Below are positions 1 through 6,557 of a stretch of DNA of 46,969 bases, in pieces. The notes below the pieces were generated by a model. The model was not told where the DNA came from, made no database searches, and was given only the letters and a program-made list of their open reading frames with translations. Origin of the DNA: Verrucomicrobiota bacterium. GTDB lineage: Bacteria; Verrucomicrobiota; Verrucomicrobiia; JABWAM01. Each line of letters starts with the position of its first letter. The first letter of the stretch is position 1. Made by a program: the position numbers and the translations under genes. The stretch covers positions 1 to 46,969 of the forward strand of contig JAHFSY010000035.1 in assembly GCA_023269615.1 (NCBI GenBank), given 5' to 3'.

Positions 1-2
1 CG

Positions 3-152
3 GGAGCGATTGCCGCGTGGACCGTCAGCCACGCCTCCAAACGTTTCAGCGGTTTTGGAAACTTCGCGCGAAAGATGCCCTACGTTTCTTCGGCCATTCT
101 GGTCTGCATCGGTCTCTTCATGGCATTGCAAGGCTGGCGGCATCTTGGCTGA
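3..152 (+). CDS. C-terminal end of a polytopic membrane transporter, NicO/RcnA-like (5' cut by window edge)
   Basis: The reading frame is open from the window edge and stops with TGA at 150-152, giving 49 residues with no start codon inside the window. The tail has a basic stretch (SKRFSGFGNFARKMPY) followed by one clean membrane helix (VSSAILVCIGLFMALQGW) and a very short end. This basic loop followed by a final hydrophobic helix resembles the end of nickel/cobalt exporters of the NicO/RcnA/HupE type. With only one helix visible, a TauE-like or other exporter is equally possible. The last 18 residues being a transmembrane helix is direct observation; the family is inference. It lies on the same strand as the antitoxin gene that begins 122 bases downstream. 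Confidence 0.5.
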   Translation, partial: GAIAAWTVSHASKRFSGFGNFARKMPYVSSAILVCIGLFMALQGWRHLG

Positions 153-274
153 TCAGGTGGCGATCGAGAGACCGCGGTGTCTTTTCACTTACGATTGTGT
201 GCAACTCCGGGAGCGTGATGAATGAATGTAACGGAGGGCTTGAAACACTCTCAGACCAAACGTAGATTGTCCTC

Positions 275-454
275 ATGAGCAAAGCTGAAATCCTTGCCAA
301 ATTGGAAGGCGATGACTGGATGGATGAAGGAGCGTTGACTAGCGCCGAAAAGTCTCTCATCGAACAACGCGTCACGGATTTTGAAAAACAACCCGAAACA
401 TCCATCCCTTGGTCCGAAGCGGAGACTCGTCTCAAAGCCCGCTATGGCGAGTGA
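275..454 (+). CDS. addiction-module antitoxin component (TIGR02574/PF09720-like)
   Basis: This 59-residue acidic protein was read directly from the sequence. Its second half (LTSAEKSLIEQRVTDFEKQP, then ETSIPWSEAETRLKARYGE) has the layout of the TIGR02574 putative addiction module family: a helix, a short spacer with a proline, then IPW and a closing amphipathic helix ending in RY. In that family the antitoxin normally precedes a RelE/ParE toxin by a few bases. Here the next gene begins inside the antitoxin stop region (ATGGCGAGTGA, 444-454), so the two should be translationally coupled, but the partner does not look like RelE. No strong Shine-Dalgarno sequence precedes the ATG at 275. The family call rests on pattern recognition of a short protein. 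Confidence 0.7.
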   Translation: MSKAEILAKLEGDDWMDEGALTSAEKSLIEQRVTDFEKQPETSIPWSEAETRLKARYGE

Positions 455-1118
455 AAAAAACTTCGCCAATCCACTGCGCCGCAACCTGCAACGGCTTTTG
501 CGCAGCATGGATTATGTGTCGCGTCATCCGGTATTGAGGCGGGATGGAGCGGCTGCTCGTCAGATGGTGGAGGTTTATCAGCATCTCGGCCTGGCTTGGG
601 AATTCCTCGCGCTCCAATGCCGTCATGACGGCGGCTGGCGACGGGTGGGAGAGGGGAAGCTCGCTTGCAAGATTTGCGGTTCAATCCGCGGCATGAAAGA
701 GCACTGGCTCCTGCTTCCACGCACGGGACCGAAAATTGTCGGTCGGCAGTCACGACCGACTTCGAAGCGGACATTTGCCAGCCGCAAGGCTGCAACCGTC
801 GTGAACGATTCCATCAACTTTCACGGAGTGAAGTTGAATGTTGAGGTGCTGAATCCCCACCGGTCACGCCTTTTCCGCCGCCTCGATATCACCGTGGCCC
901 CGGATCGCCTTGTGAAGTTGCAGGAGGGTGCGGTGGAATGCAGTCTCAGCACTCACCGGGTGGATCTTCGACTGGAACCGCGAAAACCAAAGGAACGCCC
1001 GCCTTACAGCGCCTTTGCATCGGAGCTTCCCAGAAAAATGCTCAAGCGTTTTCCCATCATGGTGAACTATGACCAACGCGGCCGCTTTGTGGGGCTCACG
1101 ATTCTGAAGTCGCTTTGA
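444..1118 (+). CDS. unrecognised basic protein with a possible Cys/His metal site, overlapping the antitoxin gene
   Basis: I do not recognise this 224-residue protein. The start at 444 is chosen because its ATG overlaps the antitoxin stop by 11 bases; an in-frame ATG at 381 would bury 74 bases of the antitoxin. The N-terminal third is a helical, Arg-rich segment (LRRNLQRLLRSMDYV). It is followed by C59, H61, C75 and C78 (LQCRHDGGW ... LACKICG), which could bind zinc. The second half looks like beta-rich sequence (FHGVKLNVEVLNPHRSRLF, ITVAPDRLVKLQEGAVEC). There is no signal peptide or membrane segment. Because TIGR02574-type antitoxins are usually followed by a toxin, this gene could be a non-RelE partner, or the antitoxin could be an orphan that landed in front of it. 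The function is unknown. Confidence 0.6.
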   Translation: MASEKNFANPLRRNLQRLLRSMDYVSRHPVLRRDGAAARQMVEVYQHLGLAWEFLALQCRHDGGWRRVGEGKLACKICGSIRGMKEHWLLLPRTGPKIVGRQSRPTSKRTFASRKAATVVNDSINFHGVKLNVEVLNPHRSRLFRRLDITVAPDRLVKLQEGAVECSLSTHRVDLRLEPRKPKERPPYSAFASELPRKMLKRFPIMVNYDQRGRFVGLTILKSL

Positions 1119-1170
1119 TCTGCCGTGTGTGGCGTTTGCCTTGACAGTGCTGGCGTGGTATCTTGACAAC

Positions 1171-1578
1171 ATGAAAACCGAGCGAGTCAGCCCTTCCAAA
1201 GTTATCTGGATGATGGAACTGAATAAGATCATTCGTACGGCAATTCTCCTGATCTTGGGTGCCTGTCCATACCTGTTCGTGGTATGCTATGGCTTGGCCC
1301 TTTACCCGCAGACCTTTAATCATGGGTCACCCCCTTTGACTTACCTTGATCTGATGCGAGGTGCACGGCAAAGCTCAGAGGGATTGCTGTCACCGCGGCT
1401 GGCTCTGGAGTTGGTCGGAATATGGGTATTATTCTTGGCTCTTGCGGTTCATTTTAACAATAGAGACAAAGCCATTCAATCTCAGTTGAATAAACTGAAT
1501 GACAGGTCCATGAGTGAAATGAGGGGCGTCCTGCGGGGCATGGACACGAAGGTCGAACGTGATGAGGATCGTGTGTAA
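1171..1578 (+). CDS. small two-helix membrane protein of unknown function
   Basis: This is a 135-residue protein if read from the ATG at 1171. A GTG at 1129 would add 14 residues, but that stretch contains TTGACA at 1141-1146 and looks more like control sequence than coding. Two hydrophobic segments are visible: IIRTAILLILGACPYLFVVC near the N-terminus and ALELVGIWVLFLALAVHF about 60 residues later. A charged tail follows (NNRDKAIQSQLNKLNDRSMS, ending KVERDEDRV), probably helical and cytoplasmic. The region between the helices (LYPQTFNHGSPPLTYLDLMR) would be outside. I know no family with this layout. It is followed by a repeat-containing gap before mnmA and is probably a single-gene unit. 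Confidence 0.55.
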   Translation: MKTERVSPSKVIWMMELNKIIRTAILLILGACPYLFVVCYGLALYPQTFNHGSPPLTYLDLMRGARQSSEGLLSPRLALELVGIWVLFLALAVHFNNRDKAIQSQLNKLNDRSMSEMRGVLRGMDTKVERDEDRV

Positions 1579-1612
1579 ACATGAAGACATCCGATTTGGA
1601 TTCTGTCTTCTC

Positions 1613-1690
1613 GTGCCTCTTGCGCCTTTTTGCGGCCAATCTCCGCAGTCGGGCATGAGCGGTATGGCCGCAAAGAGGCGCAAACGGCAC
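1613..1690. repeat. family B inverted repeat (GCGCCTCTTGCGGCC type)
   Basis: Left arm 1613-1638 and right arm 1665-1690 are 26-base reverse complements with three mismatches, separated by 26 bases. The right arm reads TGGCCGCAAAGAGGCGCAAA. Related elements lie at 11011-11071 and 21847-21930. It fills much of the 188-base gap between the membrane protein gene and mnmA. Confidence 0.85.
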
Positions 1691-1766
1691 AATCTGACGC
1701 TCCGAACTAACGCGCTGGGTCGAAAAAGTATGGATGCAGCCTGCATGGGACTGATAGGCTGACGTC

Positions 1767-2942
1767 ATGCCCCCCAAACAACGAGTTGTCGTCGGCATGA
1801 GCGGTGGAGTGGATTCCTCCGTCGCCGCCGCGCTTTTGTTGCGCGAAGGCTTCGACGTCATCGGCATCACGCTCAAGATGTGGCCGCAGGATTGCGCCTC
1901 GCTCATCGAGGACAAATGCTGCGGGCCGCAGGCGATGGAGGACGCCCGCACGGTCGCGGCCCGACTCGGCATCCCACATTACGTCGTGGATGAGACGCAG
2001 GACTTTCAGAAGGAGGTGATCAATTATTTTGCCGGCGAATACCAGGCGGGGCGGACTCCCAACCCCTGCGTGATGTGCAACGAGAAATTAAAGTTCGGCA
2101 ACCTGCTCGTCCGCGCGCGCGCGCTGGGTGCGGACTTCGTCGCCACGGGACATTACGCGCGCGTCGAGCAATCGGAAGGCGGTTACATCCTCCGCCGCTC
2201 GCTCAATCTTCGCAAGGACCAGAGTTATTTCCTTTTCAGCCTCAGCCAGGACCAGCTCGCCCACATCAAGATGCCCATTGGCGGGATGACCAAGGAGGAG
2301 ACGCGCGCCGTCGCACGCGAGGCGGGATTGAAGATCCATGACAAGGAGGAAAGCCAGGACATCTGCTTCGTTCCAGAAAATGATTATGCCGCATTCCTCA
2401 AGTCGCACCTCGGCGAAACGGAATTTCACCCCGGCGAAATCGTCCACCGCGATGGGCGCGTGCTGGGACGTCACGAAGGGATCGAACTTTTTACCATCGG
2501 CCAGCGCAAGGGGATCAACGTCGGCTCGCCCGTGCCGCTTTATGTGCTTGGGATTGACGCGGCGCAACGCCGCGTGATCGTGGGAGACGATGACGCCTTG
2601 TGGCACGATGAGTTTGCAGTGGATCGTTGCTCGTGGGGAATTCATGGCGTGCCCAAGGAAGGCACCCGTGTCGTGGCAAAGATTCGGTCGAGTCACGAAG
2701 GCGCGGCGGCGACCTTGCATCCGCGCGAAGACGGAAGCGTGCAAGTGAAGCTGGACGAGCCGCAGCGTGCGATCACCCCCGGGCAGGCGTGCGTGTTCTA
2801 TGCGGAGGACGTGGTGAGGGGCGGGGGATGGATCGGGAGCAAGGGGCAAACGCGGAACGCGGAACGCGAAACGCGGCTCGCCGTCGCGACGGAGCGCTTT
2901 GGCGTAGTTGGAAATTCAACACTCGGAGTGGGTACTTCATGA
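1767..2942 (+). CDS. mnmA: tRNA-specific 2-thiouridylase MnmA
   Basis: MnmA adenylates U34 of tRNA(Lys/Glu/Gln) and transfers sulfur to make 2-thiouridine. The N-terminal PP-loop motif SGGVDSS is at residues 12-18. The catalytic cysteines are C101 (NPCVMCNEKLKF) and C200 (SQDICFVPEN), which should alternate between a disulfide and a persulfide. ATGHYAR and the later FTIGQRKGI match the central domain, and the usual C-terminal beta-barrel ends near GGGWIGSKG. About 30 residues follow that do not belong to the family; they are encoded across a heptamer repeat (2849-2876), so 391 residues is longer than the usual 355-370. The stop codon overlaps the cutA start (ATGA, 2939-2942). Confidence 0.96.
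   Translation: MPPKQRVVVGMSGGVDSSVAAALLLREGFDVIGITLKMWPQDCASLIEDKCCGPQAMEDARTVAARLGIPHYVVDETQDFQKEVINYFAGEYQAGRTPNPCVMCNEKLKFGNLLVRARALGADFVATGHYARVEQSEGGYILRRSLNLRKDQSYFLFSLSQDQLAHIKMPIGGMTKEETRAVAREAGLKIHDKEESQDICFVPENDYAAFLKSHLGETEFHPGEIVHRDGRVLGRHEGIELFTIGQRKGINVGSPVPLYVLGIDAAQRRVIVGDDDALWHDEFAVDRCSWGIHGVPKEGTRVVAKIRSSHEGAAATLHPREDGSVQVKLDEPQRAITPGQACVFYAEDVVRGGGWIGSKGQTRNAERETRLAVATERFGVVGNSTLGVGTS
2849..2876. repeat. heptameric tandem repeat (CGCGGAA)n inside the mnmA 3' end
   Basis: Four near-copies of the 7-mer CGCGGAA run in tandem. They lie in frame in mnmA and encode part of its non-conserved C-terminal tail (TRNAERETR). A second run of the same unit is at 13419-13450, just upstream of the histone-deacetylase-like gene. 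Confidence 0.8.
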
Positions 2943-3256
2943 ATGCGTTGATTGTGTTCAGCACGGCGCCCAATGTTGCCATGGCACGCAAGATCGTCGG
3001 TGTGATTTTGAAGAAGCGGCTGGCTGCCTGCGCGCATCTGGCCCCCGTGGGCGAGTCGCATTACTGGTGGAAAGGGAGGCTGGAGAAGGCCCGCGAGGTG
3101 GCCATGACCTTCAAGACGACGAAAAAATCCTTGCCGTCCCTCATGCGAACGCTTAAACAATCCCACCCTTACGAGACGCCTGAGATCGTGGCCGTTCGCA
3201 TCCAAGCAGGACATCCCGCGTATCTGAAATGGCTCGTCAAGGAAACCAGATTTTAG
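2939..3256 (+). CDS. cutA: CutA-type divalent cation tolerance protein
   Basis: This 105-residue cytosolic protein belongs to the CutA1 family, a trimeric ferredoxin-like fold associated with copper/divalent-cation tolerance and often used as a trimerisation scaffold. The features seen are the N-terminal strand ALIVFSTAPN, KKRLAACAHL (the conserved C-A/V-N region, here CAHL), SHYWWKGRLEK for the usual S.Y.W.G....E motif, and the late HPYETPEIVAV block. The length is typical. The ATG overlaps the mnmA stop by four bases, so it should be translationally coupled to mnmA. No signal peptide is seen. The actual metal role varies between species and cannot be read from sequence. Confidence 0.93.
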   Translation: MNALIVFSTAPNVAMARKIVGVILKKRLAACAHLAPVGESHYWWKGRLEKAREVAMTFKTTKKSLPSLMRTLKQSHPYETPEIVAVRIQAGHPAYLKWLVKETRF

Positions 3257-3285
3257 CATTCTTAATTTTTCATTCTTCATTTCCT

Positions 3286-3441
3286 ATGTCCCGTCATCGC
3301 TCTCTCCGTGGCGCGTCCACATTGGCCGCCAAACGCAACGTGTTGAAACGCCTGGAACGCGTCGAGCTTCTCAAGAAGCGCGGCAAGTGGAAGGAAGGCG
3401 ACCGCGCCCTCGGCCTTCCGAAAACAAAGCCCGAAGGCTGA
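3286..3441 (+). CDS. small basic protein of the Verrucomicrobia/Chlamydiae type (TIGR04137-like)
   Basis: This 51-residue, very basic protein starts MSRHRSLRGASTLAAKRNVL, continues KRLERVELLKKRGKWKEGD and ends RALGLPKTKPEG. It resembles a small conserved family restricted to Verrucomicrobia and Chlamydiae, thought to bind ribosomal or other RNA because of its charge and ribosomal-protein-like composition. The ATG at 3286 is used rather than the upstream in-frame ATG at 3229, because the extra 19 residues overlap the end of cutA and are not of the same character. The 29-base gap to cutA is AT-rich (CTTAATTTTTCATTC). The exact function of the family is not established. It is the best taxonomic marker in the window. 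Confidence 0.8.
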   Translation: MSRHRSLRGASTLAAKRNVLKRLERVELLKKRGKWKEGDRALGLPKTKPEG

Positions 3442-3457
3442 TTCGGGGGCGGATTTC

Positions 3458-3514
3458 GTAGCTGCGTTCGCAAGAACGCGGCCCCCGGTGCCAAATTCTT
3501 GCGAATTCGGCTAC
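3458..3514. repeat. REP pair (BIME), 57 bp, family A
   Basis: Starts GTAGCTGCGTTCGCAAGAAC and ends CTTGCGAATTCGGCTAC. Each half forms a small hairpin (CGTTC-GCAA-GAACG on the left), and the halves are also reverse-complementary to each other, so GTAG heads both outer ends. The distal end lies two bases before the start codon of the pseudouridine synthase at 3517. Identical-length copies are at 16748-16804 and 17248-17304. Confidence 0.88.
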
Positions 3515-3516
3515 AC

Positions 3517-4260
3517 ATGGAAACTCAGCCCTCAGCCCTCAGCCCTCAGCCCTCAACGGTTCGCATCAACGCCTTCCTCGCTTCCGCCGGCCTCGGCTCG
3601 CGCCGCGCCGTGGAACGCCTCGTGCTCGAGGGCCGTGTCCAGGTCAATGGCAGCATCATCCGCGAACTCTCTCATCGCGTGGATCCGTCGCATGACCAGG
3701 TGACGTGCGACGGCAAGCCCGCGCTCCCCGCATCCCTGCGCTACGTGATGTTGAACAAGCCCCGCGGCTACGCCTGCACGCGAAGTGATCCGCATGGCGG
3801 AAAGACAATCTACGATCTTCTGCCGGTCGAGCTGCGCCACCTTGCGCACGCGGGACGGCTCGACGTGGATTCCGAGGGCTTGCTGCTGCTGAGCAACGAT
3901 GGCGATTGGATTTTCAAGCTCACGCATCCAAGCAACGAGGTGGCCAAGACCTACGTGGTGGAAGTGGAGGGTGAGCCGGATCGGCAGACTTTGGAAAAAG
4001 CACAACTCGGAATTCAAAGCCAGGGCGAGCGGCTCAAGGTGGAATCCGTCACGAAACTGGAACGGACGGGACGTGTCACGCGCCTGAAGCTCATTCTCCG
4101 CGAGGGAAAGAATCGCGAGATCCGCCGTATTTTCGGCGCCCTGCATCACCCCGTCATCAGTCTGCGACGCGAGGCGGTGGGGAAGTTAAAGCTGGGCGCC
4201 TTGAAATCCGGCGCATGGCGGGAATTGGAGAAGGGGGAGCTGCTGGCTGCTGGCTGCTAG
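3517..4260 (+). CDS. 16S/23S rRNA pseudouridine synthase, RsuA/RluB/RluE family
   Basis: This 247-residue enzyme isomerises a uridine in rRNA. An S4 RNA-binding domain comes first (INAFLASAGLGSRRAVERLV ... GRVQVNG), then the catalytic domain with YVMLNKPRGYAC, the catalytic aspartate in GRLDVDSEGLLLLSNDG, THPSNEVAKTYVVEV, and the family end motif REGKNREIRRIF. The start at 3517 follows a REP pair by two bases. The first residues (METQPSALSPQPST) are encoded by a heptamer repeat and are not part of the conserved fold, so the original start may have been lost or lie in the repeat. RsuA, RluB and RluE cannot be told apart here. It is a single gene on the plus strand, separated from the next gene by an inverted repeat. 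Confidence 0.92.
   Translation: METQPSALSPQPSTVRINAFLASAGLGSRRAVERLVLEGRVQVNGSIIRELSHRVDPSHDQVTCDGKPALPASLRYVMLNKPRGYACTRSDPHGGKTIYDLLPVELRHLAHAGRLDVDSEGLLLLSNDGDWIFKLTHPSNEVAKTYVVEVEGEPDRQTLEKAQLGIQSQGERLKVESVTKLERTGRVTRLKLILREGKNREIRRIFGALHHPVISLRREAVGKLKLGALKSGAWRELEKGELLAAGC
3524..3555. repeat. heptameric tandem repeat (CTCAGCC)4.6 in the 5' end of the pseudouridine synthase gene
   Basis: Four and a half exact copies of CTCAGCC. Read in frame they give the peptide SALSPQPS. This sits directly after the REP pair at 3458-3514, so two repeat families meet at this gene start. Confidence 0.9.
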
Positions 4261-4289
4261 CTTCTGGGTTTCGATCTTTCCCGCTGTTT

Positions 4290-4397
4290 CCGAGGTAGGG
4301 CGCGATCGCCGAGCGCGCCGAAGGGGTTCGCATGGGTGAGTATGTTTGAAATCGGATTCAACGTTGCGGCGCGCTCGGCGAGCACGCCCTACCTCGG
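4290..4397. repeat. family C inverted repeat (GGTAGGGCG type)
   Basis: Left arm 4290-4320 and right arm 4367-4397 are 31-base reverse complements with two mismatches and a 46-base loop. The right arm through its flank (CGGCGCGCTCGGCGAGCACG onward, about 34 bases) is repeated exactly at 9330-9363. The right arm supplies the TAG stop of the SGNH protein gene on the minus strand (4389-4391). Confidence 0.88.
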
Positions 4398-5777
4398 ACT
4401 CGAACTTTTCTGCTTCACCTTCTCCGCATTTTCACCCGCACTTGTTGGCTTCGTATCTCCCCAATGGATTTTCCCCGCAAGCCACGCGGCGATGGCCTGT
4501 CCCGCCGCTTCCTGCCCATGCACGTTGTAATGACTGTCGCGCGGCCAGAAAATCGGACCATCGGCGGCAGCCTTCTTGAGCGCGGGACGCAAATCAAGAA
4601 TGTCTCCCCGCTTCGCAAGCTCCGGCATGAACTCATTCACGCGTTTGAACGGACGATCAAAATCCATGGGAATGTTTTTGAGTCCGGGAAGTTGCTTCAC
4701 GCGCTCGGGCCAGCGTTCCGGCCAGATGTTTTCCTCGGCCGGCAAAAGCACGATAAAGAATCGGCCGCCGTTCTGACGGACTTCCTCATCCAATTGCTTC
4801 AGCAGAAGCCGCGTCAGTTCATTGGCCTCGACAACCACCGGGTCCGTTCCATCACCGGCGTAGTAGCGGTAGTTCTTGTAAAGGTCCTCTTTCCAAAGCA
4901 GGCCAGGGGATGTCTTGGACGCGAAATCTGATGCGGCTTCTGATCGGCGCCGCGAGCGCTGCCGAATTGCCCACTGCAACTGCTTTTGTGCGTTGTAGAG
5001 GTGCAGTTGATGATACCAACGGACGGCAAGACGCTTGGAAGCTTGGCTTTCATTTTCCCGGAGCTTTGCAGTGTCGGCTGGAACGAATCGCAGCTCATGG
5101 TTGACGAGCTTGAAATAAGGGCGGCCCGATCCCTCCTCCTGTAAATAGAAGGCGTTGCCGAGAAGGTCGTTGTGCACGTACATCGCCAGCACCACGATGT
5201 CGGGTTTGTATTTGCGGACAAAATTCTCGTAGCACAGCAACTCCTGCTGCGTGTCGTACCCGCCCACGCCGAAGTTCATGCATTCGATTTTCAAGGATCC
5301 TGCGTCGTGGGAGAATTCTACCCAGTCCGGCCGGTAGAGTCCCAAACACAGAGGGGTTAAGTCTTGAGATCGCCGAACAAACGTTTGCGATTCCTCCCCC
5401 TGTTCCGCAAACGTGAATGAATCTCCGAGGAAAGCGATGCGGACTGTATTCGTTTGTTTCTCCAAGGGATGATCCGTGTCGCGAAACCCCTCATGATTTG
5501 TCCGGATTTCCGTGTCGTACTCTCCGAACATGTTCGAGGCGCGCGCGTGCTGGTTGGGCTTCGGCAGCCAGCCGGTGCGCTCATCGGGGATCATGAAGTC
5601 CGGATAACGCGGATGCGGATCGAATTTGCGGACGGCGAATTCGGCAAGAACCAACGCCACGGCGAGACTAAAGAGAGCGAGCGCGATTTTGGCGGGCCAG
5701 AGACGACGCGGAGGGCGGGGAGGCAGATTGATTGCGCGATCCGGTTGCCTGCCGACAGATAAAGCCTGGTTTTCCAC
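4389..5777 (-). CDS. membrane-anchored SGNH/GDSL hydrolase-like protein
   Basis: This is a 462-residue protein with one N-terminal membrane helix at about residues 28-48 (PAKIALALFSLAVALVLAEF), so the catalytic part should face the periplasm. The SGNH blocks are visible: FLGDSFTFAEQG with Ser120, NFGVGGYDTQQ, the Asn block AMYVHNDLLGN, and near the C-terminus RDSHYNVHGQEAAG with the Asp/His pair. The layout resembles AlgX/AlgJ-like and DltD-like SGNH proteins that move or remove acyl groups on polysaccharides, but the substrate cannot be read. The last residues (SSSPR) and the stop lie inside a family C repeat, so the C-terminus was probably reshaped by it. Its start is nine bases downstream of the fur-type gene stop, which suggests co-transcription. 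Confidence 0.8.
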   Translation of the reverse strand: MENQALSVGRQPDRAINLPPRPPRRLWPAKIALALFSLAVALVLAEFAVRKFDPHPRYPDFMIPDERTGWLPKPNQHARASNMFGEYDTEIRTNHEGFRDTDHPLEKQTNTVRIAFLGDSFTFAEQGEESQTFVRRSQDLTPLCLGLYRPDWVEFSHDAGSLKIECMNFGVGGYDTQQELLCYENFVRKYKPDIVVLAMYVHNDLLGNAFYLQEEGSGRPYFKLVNHELRFVPADTAKLRENESQASKRLAVRWYHQLHLYNAQKQLQWAIRQRSRRRSEAASDFASKTSPGLLWKEDLYKNYRYYAGDGTDPVVVEANELTRLLLKQLDEEVRQNGGRFFIVLLPAEENIWPERWPERVKQLPGLKNIPMDFDRPFKRVNEFMPELAKRGDILDLRPALKKAAADGPIFWPRDSHYNVHGQEAAGQAIAAWLAGKIHWGDTKPTSAGENAEKVKQKSSSPR

Positions 5778-5786
5778 GATGAGTGG

Positions 5787-6239
5787 TCAAGCTGCTGCCG
5801 GCAATTTCCGGCAGCGGGCACAGATGCCAAAAAATTCAAGGGCGTGGGTCACCTGCGTATACCCCTTGTCGCGCACGAGTCGCTCCAGTCCCTCGACGAG
5901 ACAGATATCGAGCGTCTCCACCTTGCGGCACAACTTGCAGACGATGTGATGATGATGATGCTCGCGTCCGCCAAATTCATAGCGGCTGCTTCCGTCTCCA
6001 AACTCGCAGCGTCGCACAAGCCCGACATCCTCGAGGGTGGCGAGGCAGCGGTAAACCGTGACGAGGTCGCAGGCCCCTTTCTTCATCCGACGGTGCAACT
6101 CTTCCATGGTGAAAGGCCCATGTTCCTCGATCAGGATTTTTAAAATGGCCTGTCGCGGCTGCGTGATTTTGAGGCGCGATTTGCGGAGGACACCCAGCGC
6201 ATGATCGAAATCAGCCGGGTGATGATGGTGTGCGCTCAT
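5787..6239 (-). CDS. Fur-family metal-responsive repressor
   Basis: This 150-residue DNA-binding regulator has the Fur layout. An N-terminal winged helix carries LKITQPRQAILKIL, FTMEELHRRM and the recognition helix DLVTVYRCLATLEDVGLV. A metal-binding dimerisation domain follows with SSRYEFGGREHHHHHIVC. Two CxxC pairs (C101/C104 and C140/C143) form the structural zinc site, and the His run 94-98 holds the usual regulatory ligands. There is also an N-terminal HHHH (residues 4-7). The cysteine pairs are found in Zur, PerR and many Fur proteins, so the sensed metal is not decided. It probably heads a two-gene unit with the SGNH gene. No obvious Fur box was found in the repeat-filled upstream region. 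Confidence 0.93.
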   Translation of the reverse strand: MSAHHHHPADFDHALGVLRKSRLKITQPRQAILKILIEEHGPFTMEELHRRMKKGACDLVTVYRCLATLEDVGLVRRCEFGDGSSRYEFGGREHHHHHIVCKLCRKVETLDICLVEGLERLVRDKGYTQVTHALEFFGICARCRKLPAAA

Positions 6240-6260
6240 GTCCCGCGATTATAGTGGACC

Positions 6261-6286
6261 GTAGCTGCGTTCGCAAGAACGCGGCC
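6261..6286. repeat. single REP element, family A
   Basis: Reads GTAGCTGCGTTCGCAAGAAC then GCGGCC, identical to the left half of the 57-bp REP pairs. The right half is missing. It lies 22 bases upstream of the fur-type start codon, between that gene and a nested palindrome. Confidence 0.85.
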
Positions 6287-6313
6287 TCCGAATTTTTCGG
6301 AAGGCGGAGGGGA

Positions 6314-6481
6314 TTTTTGACAGGATTTACAGGATTTGCAGGATTTAAGCAGGATTCTTTTCTGAAATGGGCACCCACCACGCGCACGGGAAGGCGGGAC
6401 GATTTCGTCCCGCCTTCCCGTGCGCGTGGTTGTTCGACTTCCGTTCCCCAATCCTGTAAGTCCTGTAAATCCTGTCAAAAA
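6314..6481. repeat. family D nested palindrome, copy 1
   Basis: The outer arms are runs of a roughly 9-base unit: TTTTTGACAGGATTTACAGG onward (6314-6346), mirrored by TCCTGTAAATCCTGTCAAAA at the other end (6450-6481). The inner arms 6377-6402 and 6405-6430 are perfect 26-base reverse complements with a 2-base loop and the core GGGACGATTTCGTCCC. Together with the REP at 6261 and the repeat at 6492-6530 it fills the 318-base gap between the fur-type gene and the DUF4349 gene. Confidence 0.9.
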
Positions 6482-6491
6482 ATCAGATGCT

Positions 6492-6530
6492 GTTCAGAAA
6501 TCTGCGTCCATCTGCGAAATCTGCGGAGAA
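6492..6530. repeat. family G repeat (CGCAGATTT type)
   Basis: Reads TTCAGAAATCTGCGTCCATC onward. Its reverse complement matches 10169-10206 with few differences (CTCCGCAGATTTCGC and GGACGCAGATTTCAGAA). It ends 28 bases before the DUF4349 gene stop. Confidence 0.75.
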
Positions 6531-6557
6531 ATCGGGACCAAGGGTGAGCTGCCGATT

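Noticed and set aside
1141..1164. TTGACA followed by TATCTT as a promoter for the gene at 1171
   Set aside because: The spacer is only 12 bases, too short for sigma-70, and the -10 would lie six bases before the start codon.
2088..2849. Long minus-strand open frame of 253 codons opposite mnmA
   Set aside because: It is fully antisense to a well-supported mnmA, has no recognisable motif, and is rich in His/Arg as expected for a GC-rich shadow frame.
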